Origin: Benincasa hispida
Taxonomy: Eukaryota; Streptophyta; Magnoliopsida; Cucurbitales; Cucurbitaceae
NCBI RefSeq assembly: GCF_009727055.1
Contig: NC_052357.1
Span: 8,503,742 to 8,567,741, forward strand
Direction of reading: 5' to 3'
DNA: 64,000 bases
Shown here piece after piece: positions 36,221 through 47,716 of the stretch (positions are counted from its first letter, which is position 1; each line of letters opens with the position of its first letter). Both the position numbers and the translations under genes were made by a program. The notes under the pieces were generated by a model. That model did no database searches and had not been told where the DNA came from. It saw only the letters and a program-made list of their open reading frames with translations.

Positions 36221-39200
36221 TCAGTGATGTCTCAATTCTAGTGGACGCCTTTCTGATCTTTGATTCAACTCCATGGCTAAGCAATCCTTCAGCTCTATCA
36301 CTACTTGATTCATCGTTGGTCTCTCACTGGAGTCTACTGATACGCAAGACAAGGCTACTCTCACAGCTTTCCAAACAGAGTTACTTTTATATGCTCCTTT
36401 TAATCTTGGGTCAACTATATTCTTGATATCTCCCTGAGCAACCATGGTGCGCAGCCATTTGGCTATGTAATTTGTTTCTGGGTCTTGGATGTTTGAAATT
36501 ACTGGTCTGCAACTAATTACTTCCATCAAGGAAACTCCAAACCCATACACATCGCTTTTTTCAGTTAGCCTGTTTGATGTATAGTACCTGAGAGACAAGC
36601 CAACGATGTTTGTTTCCTTCATTTTTTTTTTTCCAAAATTTATCCATTTGAGAAGTAGTGGATTCAAAAATGTTGGAACTTACTCTGGATCAAGGTAACC
36701 CGGAGTGCCAACAATAATTGTGCTCATGTAGGACTTGTCATCTGTAGGGTAAGTCTTTGAAAGACCAAAATAAGAAAGTTTGGCGTTGAATTTTTCTGTC
36801 AATAAGATGTTTGTTGTTTTCACATCCCTGTGGACTATTGGTGGCTTACAACCATGATGCAGATACTCCAGCCCTGCTTGTTTTGCGGTATTGAAGACTG
36901 TAAGTTTTTCTTTCTCTAGAATGCCAATAATGTGTTTGCCGAAAGTTAGAAGGAATTATAAACTTATCCCACACACCTTGAGCTGCATCTATTGCAATCC
37001 GAAGTCTGTCTTCCCAGCTTAAGATACTTGTGCTTTTCTCTGTGGTAGACAAGCAAAGTGTGGTTAAGCTTCACATTTTGGTTTCTAAAGTTGAATCTAA
37101 TATTATATTTTCAATTCGTAAATTGGGTTGTGAAGCATGTGTTGTAACATGTAAGTTGTAGTTAGAGCTAGAAGATTACCAGAAAGATGCTCAGCCAGGT
37201 TTCCATTGGCCATGTACTCATAAATGAGGCCAAGGTGACCTTCATCATTCATATACCCTACAAGGCTTGTTAAGTTTCTGTGGTGAACTCTCATAAGAAT
37301 TGTAACCTGAAAGAAATTGGAATTTTTTACAGTTTGGGAAAGAAGTATGAGCTATTTTTTTTCTGAAAATTAGATATTATATCTTAGGCACATGCCTCTG
37401 CTTGAAACTGACTGTAGCCTTGTACTGCTGATGGAGAAATCATCTTCACAGCCACTTGAGTGTCATCTTGCACTCCATAGTAAACCATTCCAAAACCTCC
37501 CTTACCAAGAACCCTCTCAAAATTGTTGGTCATCCTCACAACTTCTGTATAAGTAAACTGCTGTCTCCTTGTCTCCAAGGAAGTGCCTAATTGGGTGTAG
37601 GTCTTTGTAGGACCCACTATCAAAGCTTGTTGTTTCTTATTTGATTTAACAATCCAATAGATAATCACTGCAATTATGAGGAATGCAAGCAATCCACCCA
37701 CTGATGCTACTGCTGGAATGATTATGTTGTTGCTTTTCTTCCTCTCAGGTGTCATATTTGTGCATGGCTCTGAGGTACATAAATTTGGATTGCCTTGTAT
37801 ACTGTCATGAAATACACTTTGTTAATGCAAAACTAAATTTTTATCATGGACATAGATGTTATATGTATGAAGCAGAATGAAAGTTCATCTTTTCCCTCCC
37901 TATAATGGACCTTAATGTAAGTGAACGGCTCTTCTGTTTTTTGATGAGCTCAGGTGGAAGAGAGCCTGTGAGATTGTTATTCTCTAAGTTTCTGGAAAGA
38001 GAAAAAAAATGGTTTAATTTCTATTTTAAGGTTAATTTGTGCTCCACTTCTTTCTTCTAGATTTACTTGCAGGATTTTGAGGTGTTCCAACTTGGACAGA
38101 AATTCAGGTACTTCTCCTGTCAAGTAATTGCTTGACAAATCCCTGTAACATAATTTCGTTATTTTTAGCATTGGTTTAATTATATCGATCTAAATTTTAA
38201 TGAAGAGACTCTTACAATGTTTGTAACATAGGTAGACTGATTATGTACGGAGATATCTCACCCTTCAATTCGCTTGAAGACAAGTTCCTGGTATGACAGA
38301 GTTCTATTATCTCTCACAAAAGATATTAGCTAGTAGTATAGTTCAATTCTCTCATATACAGTAACTTTGGCTAGAAGTTGATAGAATTGAACTTTATTTG
38401 TCACCTTGCAACTGAAGATGTAAACTTACAGTGATGTGATTCTAGGAATTGGATCAGAGCTGCAACTCAAACCTCTCCATGGATATCCACTTGGCAGACA
38501 TGGGTCTCCTTCCCAATTTTTTATTACTCCATAAGTTGACTGAACATTACTGATTGCATCCACTGATTTTTCAATATATCGTCCATAAGTTTAAAGTTAG
38601 TAAAAAATAAAATAAAACAAAACCCTTAAAATGGTATACCATCTCCATTGTATGATTCTTGTTCTGAGATCAGCATCTCAGTATAAATTTCTAAAGCATT
38701 GATGATGGGAGGAAGAGTTGAATTTTGTATTGGGAAGAGTGATAATTCATGTCTTGATTCTGATAGAGATGATAGGATTAGAAAAGATGTTGTTGTGCTT
38801 AAATATCTAGGAATAATAGGTCCACCCCTATTATATCCATTATAAGTGATATTAAATCCTCTGAATTTGTTTCCTTGAAGCTTCTCAAGTTCAGCAAAGT
38901 GCAAATATGCATAAAATCTATCACTTGCATTTCTCGAGTCCCATGAGAAATTAAGGTCCTTGGTCCCATTCTTTGAAGTTGCAGCAGTTTTCATGACGAT
39001 CTCTGGTGTATACTCATAGTTAGCAGTAGCTACAGAATCCATGGTACTTAGTTGTGCATAATTATCATCTTCATACGTTTCCCACACTCGATCATATACA
39101 TCATCTGGAAACCTAAAGGAAAACATAATATTTGCACACATGAGCACTTTTCACTAACAAGCATGTTCGAGAATGTTTTTGAAACTTATAAGATCACATT

Positions 39201-40057
39201 TTTTATATTCTAAATTACCACGAAACATATCTTTGATCATTCAAAATCAATTTAACAGCAATTTTTCTATCATCAAAATTGATTTTAAATGAACAAAGAC
39301 ACATTCCAGAGTGATTTTAACTATTAAAAATCATATTGTTCAGGAAAATCAACTCTTCATATAGCATGCATGAGCCAACCTGTAATTTGTGATTGACCCC
39401 ATATCGTACCGATGATGAAGGCGCAAGGAATTTGATAGAGAATAGTATGTGAGATCAGGAAGTTCTCTAAACTCTAATATTGAGATGAATGGTATTCCTA
39501 AGCCAATGTTGATAAGACAGATTGGGAATTTATCTTTTGTAGGTGTGTGCACCATTTCTGTGTAGTAGTAGCTATCATCTACTGTTGTCCATCGAGTATT
39601 GCCCAAATACAGGTCAAATTGTGGAGTTTTATTGAGCCCATCGTAATTACCGTATAAAAAAATTGCCCGAATCAAATACGTGGTACCTTTAATGGCACTT
39701 TTATTGTAACAGTTTCTATTATCTTGAGGAAAACTTCTTACAGTCCAGAATGGTTGTTCATAGTTCTTGAACTCAGGTGCTACGCTTCTAGTTTCCCCTG
39801 TTTTTATATAGCTTGCATCTGATATATACTTAATATTTGTCTTTGGATTGATGTAGCCTGATGAATTTGCTGGTAGACCACAATCTAGACTAACAAAGCC
39901 TGGAGAACCATTACTTGTAAGCAATATAATGATTTAAAGACGATGTTCATACAGTGTCTAAGGTATGGAAGTTGAGAAAATTACCTGGTTGATCTTGTGC
40001 TTGAACAAGGAGTGCAAAAGAACTCAACAGAAGCCACATTGATATTGCAATTTCCAT
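36221..40057 (-). CDS. RLK3: malectin-like LRR receptor kinase with YFG in place of DFG
   Basis: Exons: 39985-40057, 39380-39899, 38640-39112, 38430-38562, 38216-38287, 38071-38142, 37911-37991, 37396-37801, 37180-37306, 36977-37039, 36684-36873, 36221-36587. The sum is 2577 bases, 858 residues plus stop, all phases closing. Signal peptide ([13 protein letters not shown]), malectin-like domain, GDPC (WEGDPCLP), three LRRs, membrane helix (about 495-520), kinase. The kinase keeps [23 protein letters not shown] and the activation segment GTPGYLDPE, but the metal-binding DFG is YFG (near residue 708), one base from GAT. That should weaken or abolish catalysis unless it is a sequencing error. Two introns have GC donors (after exons 6 and 8). 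The C-terminal tail is shortened by a frameshift shared with RLK5. Confidence 0.88.
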
Positions 40058-41832
40058 CTGGAATCTCTCAACTTTAGCTCTTGAAGATTGGATAGTTTGT
40101 TGGTTCTCTCTGTTTTTGCACATTGATTTGATATATTTGAAGAGGATTCATTCATTTTTTCGTGTCCTCCTTTAGATTATTTGTGGAAACGTCATTCTCA
40201 AATGAAACTTTGTTTGAACTTACAAAAAAAAAAAAAAAAGAAGAAGAAGAAGAAAGAAAAAGAAAAAAAAAAAGAGTATCAAATCATCGATATATTAAAA
40301 AAAATTTTGCATCACTTAAAAATGATAGAATGCATAAGAGGTTATGGTTCGAATTGTCTCACTCTTTTTATTATACTAAAAAAACTAAATAAAGTATGCG
40401 CTAATTATAAAAAATCATGGTTCAAATTTTGATGTTGATTGTACTTAAAAAAAAAAAAAAAATTGAAGTTCGGATAACAAAAAGTATATTGTAAAGTTTA
40501 CCAACATTTTTTATAATTATATAAAAAGAATTAAGTTGATAAGATTGATTTATTCACATTGACTTGTTCAACTGTTGACTGAATCAAAGTCAACTGCATC
40601 TTACAGCATCAATTCTGTTGGCAAATAGTAGTTGGAATTATCAATTACATAAGCTTGATCCCTATGTCTCTTCCATTTAAGGCCAAAGACTTTATAATAT
40701 TTAGAAATGAGAATACGGCTACCTATGATATACATATTTTTTATCTTAATGAAAATGTTAATATCTTATTTTATATAAATATTCATGAAAATGTTGACAA
40801 TTATTCCTGAAAAAAAAAACTATTTAAAATTGTAATAACTAAACTTGTAATATAATACTTTTATATATATATTCTATCAATTTTGTCTTAGTTTAAGGAT
40901 CGGTTTAAATTGACTAAAATATTTTTTTAAATTCATTTTTATTAAACTCTTTTTATAAAAACGGTTTAAAGTACCATTTGAAAGTGTTTCAAAAGTTATT
41001 TTGATTGGTTGCTAAATACTTCAATTTTTTTTAAATGACTTATCTTCAAAATTAAACACTTAAAAATTAAATCAAACACACCATTAATATAATATATTTA
41101 TGTATTTTCGCAATCAATCTCCTACATCTACGCATCAGTTTTACAAATTAATTTTTTTAGTTTTCTAACTAAAATTTATCAATTCTTCGAGCATATTTGA
41201 TAGATAGGCCATGAATTACTAGTTTTAAGTCCGTTGTTCAATCTTCCACCCACTTATAGCGGTTCAACTAAAAAAAAATATCTTATAAGTTTTGTCTCTA
41301 AACTTTAAGGTTTGTGTTTATTTGATCATTTAACTTTTGAATATTTTAAAATTGATGGACACCGAACACAAAATTGAAAGTTTATGGTTTCCTTAAACAT
41401 AATACTAAACTTTATATCTAATACAGTTTAAAATTCACAGGTACGAACACACAAAGTTTAAGTTTAAGCTTAAGGATCAGCGATAAAGTCTATCACTAAT
41501 AAGAGTTTACCATGGATATAGTTTATCATGGATGAATTCTATTATATTTGCAATTATGTTGCTATACACTTAATTATTGGCCCTAAAAGTGTCGGCTAAC
41601 CTTATTTTTGGGCCCATAATGAATTCTGTCCTCTTTCTAAAACTTTAAGTTTTTTTTACCTTTTTCTTACATCATCATCATTAGCAAAATCAATCTTATT
41701 ACTCATACATGTTGGCATAGTGAGAACGGGAATGAGCAAGGAGAGAAAACAAAAACAAGGGGAGAGAAAATAGAAAAAAAACTAAACGGCTAAACCCTTA
41801 AAAGCGAGAGGAACAAATGTGAGAGTAGTGAA
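40058..41832. other. Intergenic between RLK3 and the MULE
   Basis: A TATA-like AAATATATC (minus strand) lies near 40128, about 75 bases upstream of the RLK3 start. Poly-A and AAG/GAA runs lie at 40224-40275 and 40446-40461. The rest is AT-rich with no supported gene; ORFs at 40162-40432 are products of the A-rich runs. Confidence 0.5.
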
Positions 41833-42168
41833 GGGTTATTTGTACGGATGGCCACATTTGGGAGGCCCAAATGAAAAATGGCCACCTGTAGAGAAATGGA
41901 AAATGGTCTTCTACTTACGTCATAAGCTTGTGATTTTACTGATTCGCTCCTGAGATGCACCCTGCGTGCCTACCAATACGAAGTTACTCAATCCTCGATG
42001 GCTCGTCACTCGTACCCCAATGGCTCGTCACTCGTTCCTAGATGCACAGTCACTCGATACCCAGGTACATGGTCACTCGATATGGCTGTAATCAACATGT
42101 GTATACTCGATCATATCCATGTCATACTCCATACTCAAATACTTTATACTCGATTCTTTTGAATTCTT
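41833..42168 (+). repeat. Left terminal inverted repeat of the MULE
   Basis: Inverted counterpart of 55657-55958. Shared words include AGGCCCAAATGAAAAATG, GATGCACCCTGC, ATGTGTATACTCGATCATAT and ACTCGATTCTTTTGAATTCT. Indels separate the copies. It contains many CACTCGATAC-like words. ORFs reading out of it (42119-42518) are not genes. Confidence 0.85.
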
Positions 42169-42544
42169 AGCCTGTTTGAAGGCGTTTGAAGTCCATTATT
42201 TCACTATTTCTGTGTTAGCTCAGACTATTCGCTATGTTCTTCTGATTGTATATCCTTCGATGACAACACCTCCACACTCAAAACTCGATTATCTCTGCAT
42301 CAGGTGACATTCTTCTCCTTGTTTGTATTTTGTCATCATTCCTCTCGTTCTTTGTTATATTTTGGCATCATGTTCCTCGATATGCGCTTGCATGTTACTC
42401 AATACTCGACCGATACGATTTTCATTTCTGTTTGCATATCTTGCATGTTTGGTTAGACCTCGAGTTTGTTTCGTTTCAGTCTTCATTTTTTTGTTATTTT
42501 GGACCATCTAGAGTTTAGGGTTTAAGTAGGATAATGCATGAAGG

Positions 42545-42720
42545 TGGAAAATCAACCGAATGCTCGATAATCGACCATCTAGTCAATGTAATGTAGCGAG
42601 TAAGGGACACCATGTAGCATGTATCGGGTATCGAGAAATTGAGTATCAGGTATCAAGTATCTTGTATCGTGCATCGATTATCGTGAATCGTGTATCGAGT
42701 ATTGAACATAATTCTTATTT
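42545..42720 (+). repeat. GTATCGAGTA-type decamer cluster ahead of the Ulp1 gene
   Basis: About 15 degenerate copies of a decamer like GTATCGAGTA/GTATCGGGTA/GTATCAGGTA follow each other with little spacing just before the first ATG of the Ulp1 gene (42752). The reverse form TACTCGATAC is also dense in the terminal repeats. It may be a transposase-binding or regulatory tract; that is inference. Confidence 0.65.
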
Positions 42721-44172
42721 ACCTTTGTTTTTTGTTATTCTGTGCAGTATGGCTAGACAATTCAATATTCCTCCCCAAGATCGTTTCCTAGGTCAATCGA
42801 CCAGATTATCCTCTTAATGGAAGGACTAACAAGATAGTGAAAGAGAAGCTAACTCCCACTTAACTTGCCCTCTTCAGGAAGACGGTATTTGGGCGATTCC
42901 TGGGCATGGGCATATCTTCAACAGTCTATTGGTCCATTACATTTTATTGAGGGAGGTTGAAGATGATAGGAAGGATGAAATGACATTCAATTTGAATCGT
43001 ACGGTTGTAACATTCACCAAAGAAGACTTTCTATTAGTGACGATATTGTGGCGGTCACCTAATCCAATAGTTGTGAGGAGGGTGATGCAGTTGGATCACT
43101 GCATAGTAGGTACTTCACTAATGATTTTGAGGGGGACATTCACATTGGTACCTTAGAGACAGTGTACAAGGAGATGGAGTTTGAGAACGACATGGATGTT
43201 ACGAAGATGACATTGATCTATTACACTGAATTAGGTATGATGGGAAGGGAGAAGATGAGGTCCAATGTTGATAAGACCTTATTAATTGATGTGGAGGATT
43301 TGGATTACTTTAATTCAATAGATTGGGGATACACGTTATGGAAGAGGACGTTACTTGGACTACAAAGAGGATTGAGTGGTAAAACAGAGAACTACAAAAA
43401 AAAGGTCCAGGTACAATGAGAATTACATTGTCAAGTACAACCTACTGAGGTTTCCCCATGCATTTTAGGTAATATCCATTCACTGGCTATATGAGATCTA
43501 CTCATTGTAGTGTCATTGTCACTTACTACTTATTCTTGTTTTATAATCGTTTATGAATTATGTAAGTGTGGGCATACGAGATCATTTCAATGGTTGCCGG
43601 AAAAGTTGCAATCCAACTGAGTGGACATGTCGTGTAACGACCTAACTGTCTAGGACTTATACTAGATCGTTACTACATGCATGCATAAATCTAAAAACGA
43701 CTCTCTCATAAATTTTAACTAAATCAAACGAATTTTATTAAATAAATAACTTTGTAAAATCTAAATAATTGAAAATCTTTGATTGGGGACCCCTGAAATA
43801 TAAGTTCAAAATAAATTTCATGAAGTTTTATAAATAAAAATTTCAACAATGGAACTCTAAGTTCAAACTGAAATTTAAAAGACTAAAACATGAAAATATG
43901 AGAGGAAACATCTCTCTGGTCCCAATGACATGATCACAGATTCCTTCTGCCATTCGTTGGTATGCCCTTACACTTACCTGAAAAACATAACACACACAAA
44001 AAAAAGAGTATAAAAATACTCAGTAAGTAACCCCACTACTGGGGTCAGGTTAAGAATCTATGTCCTCTAGATGCCACTCTCTAGTGGGACATGCATAAAC
44101 CTCTACTTTCCATGGGATGACTATCTAGTGGATAATTGAACTCGCCCTACTGTAGGTGAGATATACCAACAA

Positions 44173-44280
44173 ACCTCTAGTGAAATCCCGTAGGAGATCA
44201 CTAACCTCTGGTGGAGTCCTGAAAGAGATCACTAACCTCTAGCAAGTCCCAAAGGAAACACAAACCTTTAGTGAAATCCC
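44173..44280 (+). repeat. Minisatellite, left part (unit about 30 bases)
   Basis: Repeats of AACCTCTAGTGAAATCCC followed by GTAGGAGATCACT. The array continues at 46360-46500 beyond the inserted LTR, so it was one array of roughly eight units. Confidence 0.75.
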
Positions 44281-46354
44281 TGTTGGGGTTGATGTCTTAA
44301 AGACTCATGTCATATAGTTTGTAAACAGTTTGTATGAACGCTTGTGATGTATAATATATGATATTTACTTCATTTCTTGTTTTTGCTCATCTGAATGTTT
44401 TATTTGCTTTACCACAAACCAATAAACTAAAATCACTAGTTATCTTTATGTAACTTAAGCATGTATGTGGTAACATACAAATGGATCATGTCTTAAGTGA
44501 TAACCAAAATGGTCTGTAGTATATGGATATAGGAGGAAAACCTAATCCTGGTAATGCTACGGATGCGGTATGCTTTATGGAATAGTTACAAGTGTTGTGA
44601 CTTGTCACAGATAGTCTGATCCTGATCATTCTGTAGGGGACATGCGAGCTGGGACGTCCTATACAAAGAGTTTGTATAAGATCTGACCATGAAGTGTTAA
44701 CGTCTCATTATATAACACCATTCATGATAGAGACTTCACTTCACTAGGATGACCATAGGTAACATGACCTCAATCCTGAGTAAGTTGGGAACTCCCACCA
44801 TTGAGGACGGTCCTTTGATTTGCATGGGTATGAGTGGCCAGGCCGCTGACTCAAACCTACCACTTCTGGAATTCGTTTGATTTGAGAGTTGGGAACTCAG
44901 TTACACAAGATGGAATTCACTCTTTCCCCGAAGCAGGGGCAAGTAGATAAATAGCTCCCTTAAGGGTTGATTTCAGGGCTTGAACGATGTGGCGCCACAC
45001 ACCTTCTCATGGTCCGAGAGGTGTTCACACATAGTTGGAATATGTTGTATTATTCATTAGAGGGATCAGTGGTACTTAAGGAGTGAGATGTAACTATAAG
45101 GGGTAAAACGGTAAATTGGCTCAGCTGTACTTACGAGCACCTATGAAGGGTTATCGTACTCATGATTGGTTATACTCGATGGACACAGAAATATATCTGT
45201 GGTAAGAAGAGTTCAACTGTCAGTATTTAGTGGAATGCCTGGTAATTAACGGATGGTGGATCTCATGGCTAAAAAGTTTAGTCAGCTATTCACGTACCGT
45301 TGGAACTTCGAGCCATAGGTCCATAAGGTCCCCTTGGTAGCTTAGATATAAGTTGAGAATCAGTTTTTGAGTCAGTTTGAAATGTTCAAATTGACAAAAG
45401 GGAGTTTGATTATATATGATATAATTGGACTGGTTAATTATATATGATATGATTGACTAAATGTATGAGATACAATATTTTGGAGGAAATAGGATATAAA
45501 TATGATTTATATCAAGTAGAGGAGAAAACACTGTAGTTGATATATGATATCAAACTATAGGTTAAGAATATAATATGATTATATCCATTATTTTATTAAT
45601 TAGGCGGTTATGAGATAATTGGCCGAAGTTTTCTCCGATTTCGTGCGAAAGTGGGAAGTTGAATTCAGTTCTAGTAACTAAAGAATAAAATGAAAATAGT
45701 TTTCATTATGCAAGTGATATGCAAAATACACGAAAAATCGCTCACGGTGTGAAAGTATTGTATCGCTTAGTGTTGAGAGCCTATATGATAGTGCCCACCT
45801 ACTAAACGATCGCTTAGCACCCGAGCGTAACTAAACGACCACTTACCTTTTGATAAACGATCGCTTAGCAATTACTACACAATCGTGTACCCTGACCTAA
45901 ACGATCAAGCACCCGACTATACATAGTCTTCCCTATCTCCCACTTACTTGTTCGTAGTACACGATTGCTTTTCCTTATCCCCTCTATCAATTCCATCAAA
46001 GTTCACCCTTTGGATTCTCACTCTGAGAATACTGAGGGCTCCGAGTGGTGGTGTCATCCCCCTTGCCTTGTGTTCATGCGCTATTGTTCGTGTAGACGAC
46101 CGTGGTGGTGCTAGGCGATTGCTTGTTGGATGAGAAAGAGCATGGGGAGTTCATTCATGGTGAGACCGAGTTTTATGAAGAAAGTCTTCAACTAGTAGAT
46201 CCTCGATCTCTTGTATTTTATCTTTTAAAGCATGCCAGTAATTAGTGTTTTCAATGCATATCTGTATGTTAGAATGTATGTGTGGAAATTCTATCACAAT
46301 GAATTGGAAAGATCCGCTTCTGTTCATAGGTACTCTTATATAAGAGTTCCTTCA
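44281..46354 (+). mobile_element. Solo copia-type LTR nested in the minisatellite
   Basis: It starts TGTTGGGGTTGATGTC and ends GTTCCTTCA, with a perfect 5-base duplication ATCCC at 44276-44280 and 46355-46359. The first half resembles the LTR at 17806 (for example TTCATTAGAGGGATCAGTGG near 45052). The last third matches 1-778. It includes a cluster of CTAAACGATCG words at 45765-45910. No internal region remains. Confidence 0.85.
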
Positions 46355-46359
46355 ATCCC

Positions 46360-46500
46360 GAAGGAGATCACCACCCCTAGTGAATCCAGAAGGAAACACA
46401 AACCTCTGGTGAATCACAAAGGAAAAACAAACCTCTGGTGAAATCCCGAAGGAGATCACTACCTCTGATGAATCCCGAAGGAAACACAAACCTCTAATGG
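46360..46500 (+). repeat. Minisatellite, right part
   Basis: Continuation of the array at 44173-44280, with units such as CCCGAAGGAGATCAC and AACCTCTGGTGAA. The units differ by several bases. Confidence 0.75.
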
Positions 46501-47701
46501 GTATCTAATTACAGGTAGGGGGTAACTATCACTAGCATAAATAACATGCATCATAAACTAAAGTCCCACAATTATACATATCATCATGCTCAATATTCTT
46601 CTAGCAAACCATTATCCATGCTTGCACTCCTAACATGTTTCAAAACATAATTAAGATAAGCTTATTTTTCCTTATGTATCTCGATGCAAACAGTCTTAGA
46701 ATCCTCAAAATTATTCTTAAATTTATCGCCTAACACAAAGGCGGTTCTAGTAGTAAAATTACTTACCTCGAATTGAAATTCCAAAATTAATTCAAGAAGT
46801 CAACCTCCAACAAAAACTTGAATTAATGTCTCAAACGCTTTGTTTACTCTAAATTTATTCCAAACTTTGCTCAAAGATTTAAGTCAATTATGCGCTCCAA
46901 AGCTCCAAAACTTGTTGAATAGTACACTAGTGACTTTCAAAAACTTGAATCAATGCTCCAAATTAAATAAAAATCCGATGAGCGACGGTGACCAACGAAT
47001 GCACAATGGCAAACGGTTAAAAAAATATGAAAGTAATAGGGATTTTTCTCTCTAATTGACCTCCCTTTGGAATGAAGTGGATGGTTTGGAATGAAGTAAA
47101 TGGTTTGGAATGAATTGAATGGTTGTATTTATAGAAGAAAAATATTTCTAATCCTAAATTATTTGGAATTCCATAACTTGAGGTAGTAGATAGATTAGGT
47201 ATCCTTTTTGAATAAGACATTTTTTTCTAATTAGGAAATCCATATTTTAATTAATTAGAAAACCCATCATCTAATTAATTTAAATTAAATCAAAATTTCT
47301 CTTATCAACTCTGTTGGAGGAGAAATTTCGGACCAATCACGGATCGCCATGTCATTTATTAAATTAACGACGAAATTCCCAAATCATCAAATTTGGGATC
47401 AGTTAAGAGTTGACATGTGTTCCAAATTGAAATTGAAGACGAATTTTGATCACGTGTTTTCATCATGAACGTTGGGTTGAATAAAATTAATTTCACTCAA
47501 TTTGACATTATAATTTGGGCGTTGGCCCAGTTACGCCCAAATATGGGCTTAATTTGGGCCTAAAATGCCAAAATCGGCCTAAATCCAATTAATAGGGCCC
47601 AAAGATCAGACCCAAGTTTAATTAATAGGGCCCAATGGAGGCCCAGGTCTAATTAATTGGGCCCAAAGACTAAGCTGAAGCCTATGAAGCCGATTAGAGA
47701 G

Positions 47702-47716
47702 CCCTATAAATAGAGG
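47702..47716 (+). promoter_or_regulatory. TATA box of the large solo LTR
   Basis: CCCTATAAATAGAGG followed by a C/A-rich leader is a good plant core promoter. Its position, about 800 bases before the LTR end, fits U3 of this family and gives the LTR's orientation as plus. Confidence 0.6.

Noticed and set aside
40162..40432. Lys/Glu-rich open frames upstream of RLK3
   Set aside because: They come from A-rich and GAA-rich runs, and no domain or matching splice structure is seen.
42119..42518. Short plus-strand frames just inside the MULE end
   Set aside because: They read the terminal inverted repeat and adjacent AT-rich leader, overlap each other, and have no homologue in the related MULE gene.
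46232..46500. CRISPR-like spaced repeats around 46360-46500
   Set aside because: Units are directly adjacent and degenerate, as in a minisatellite, with no unique spacers, in a plant genome.
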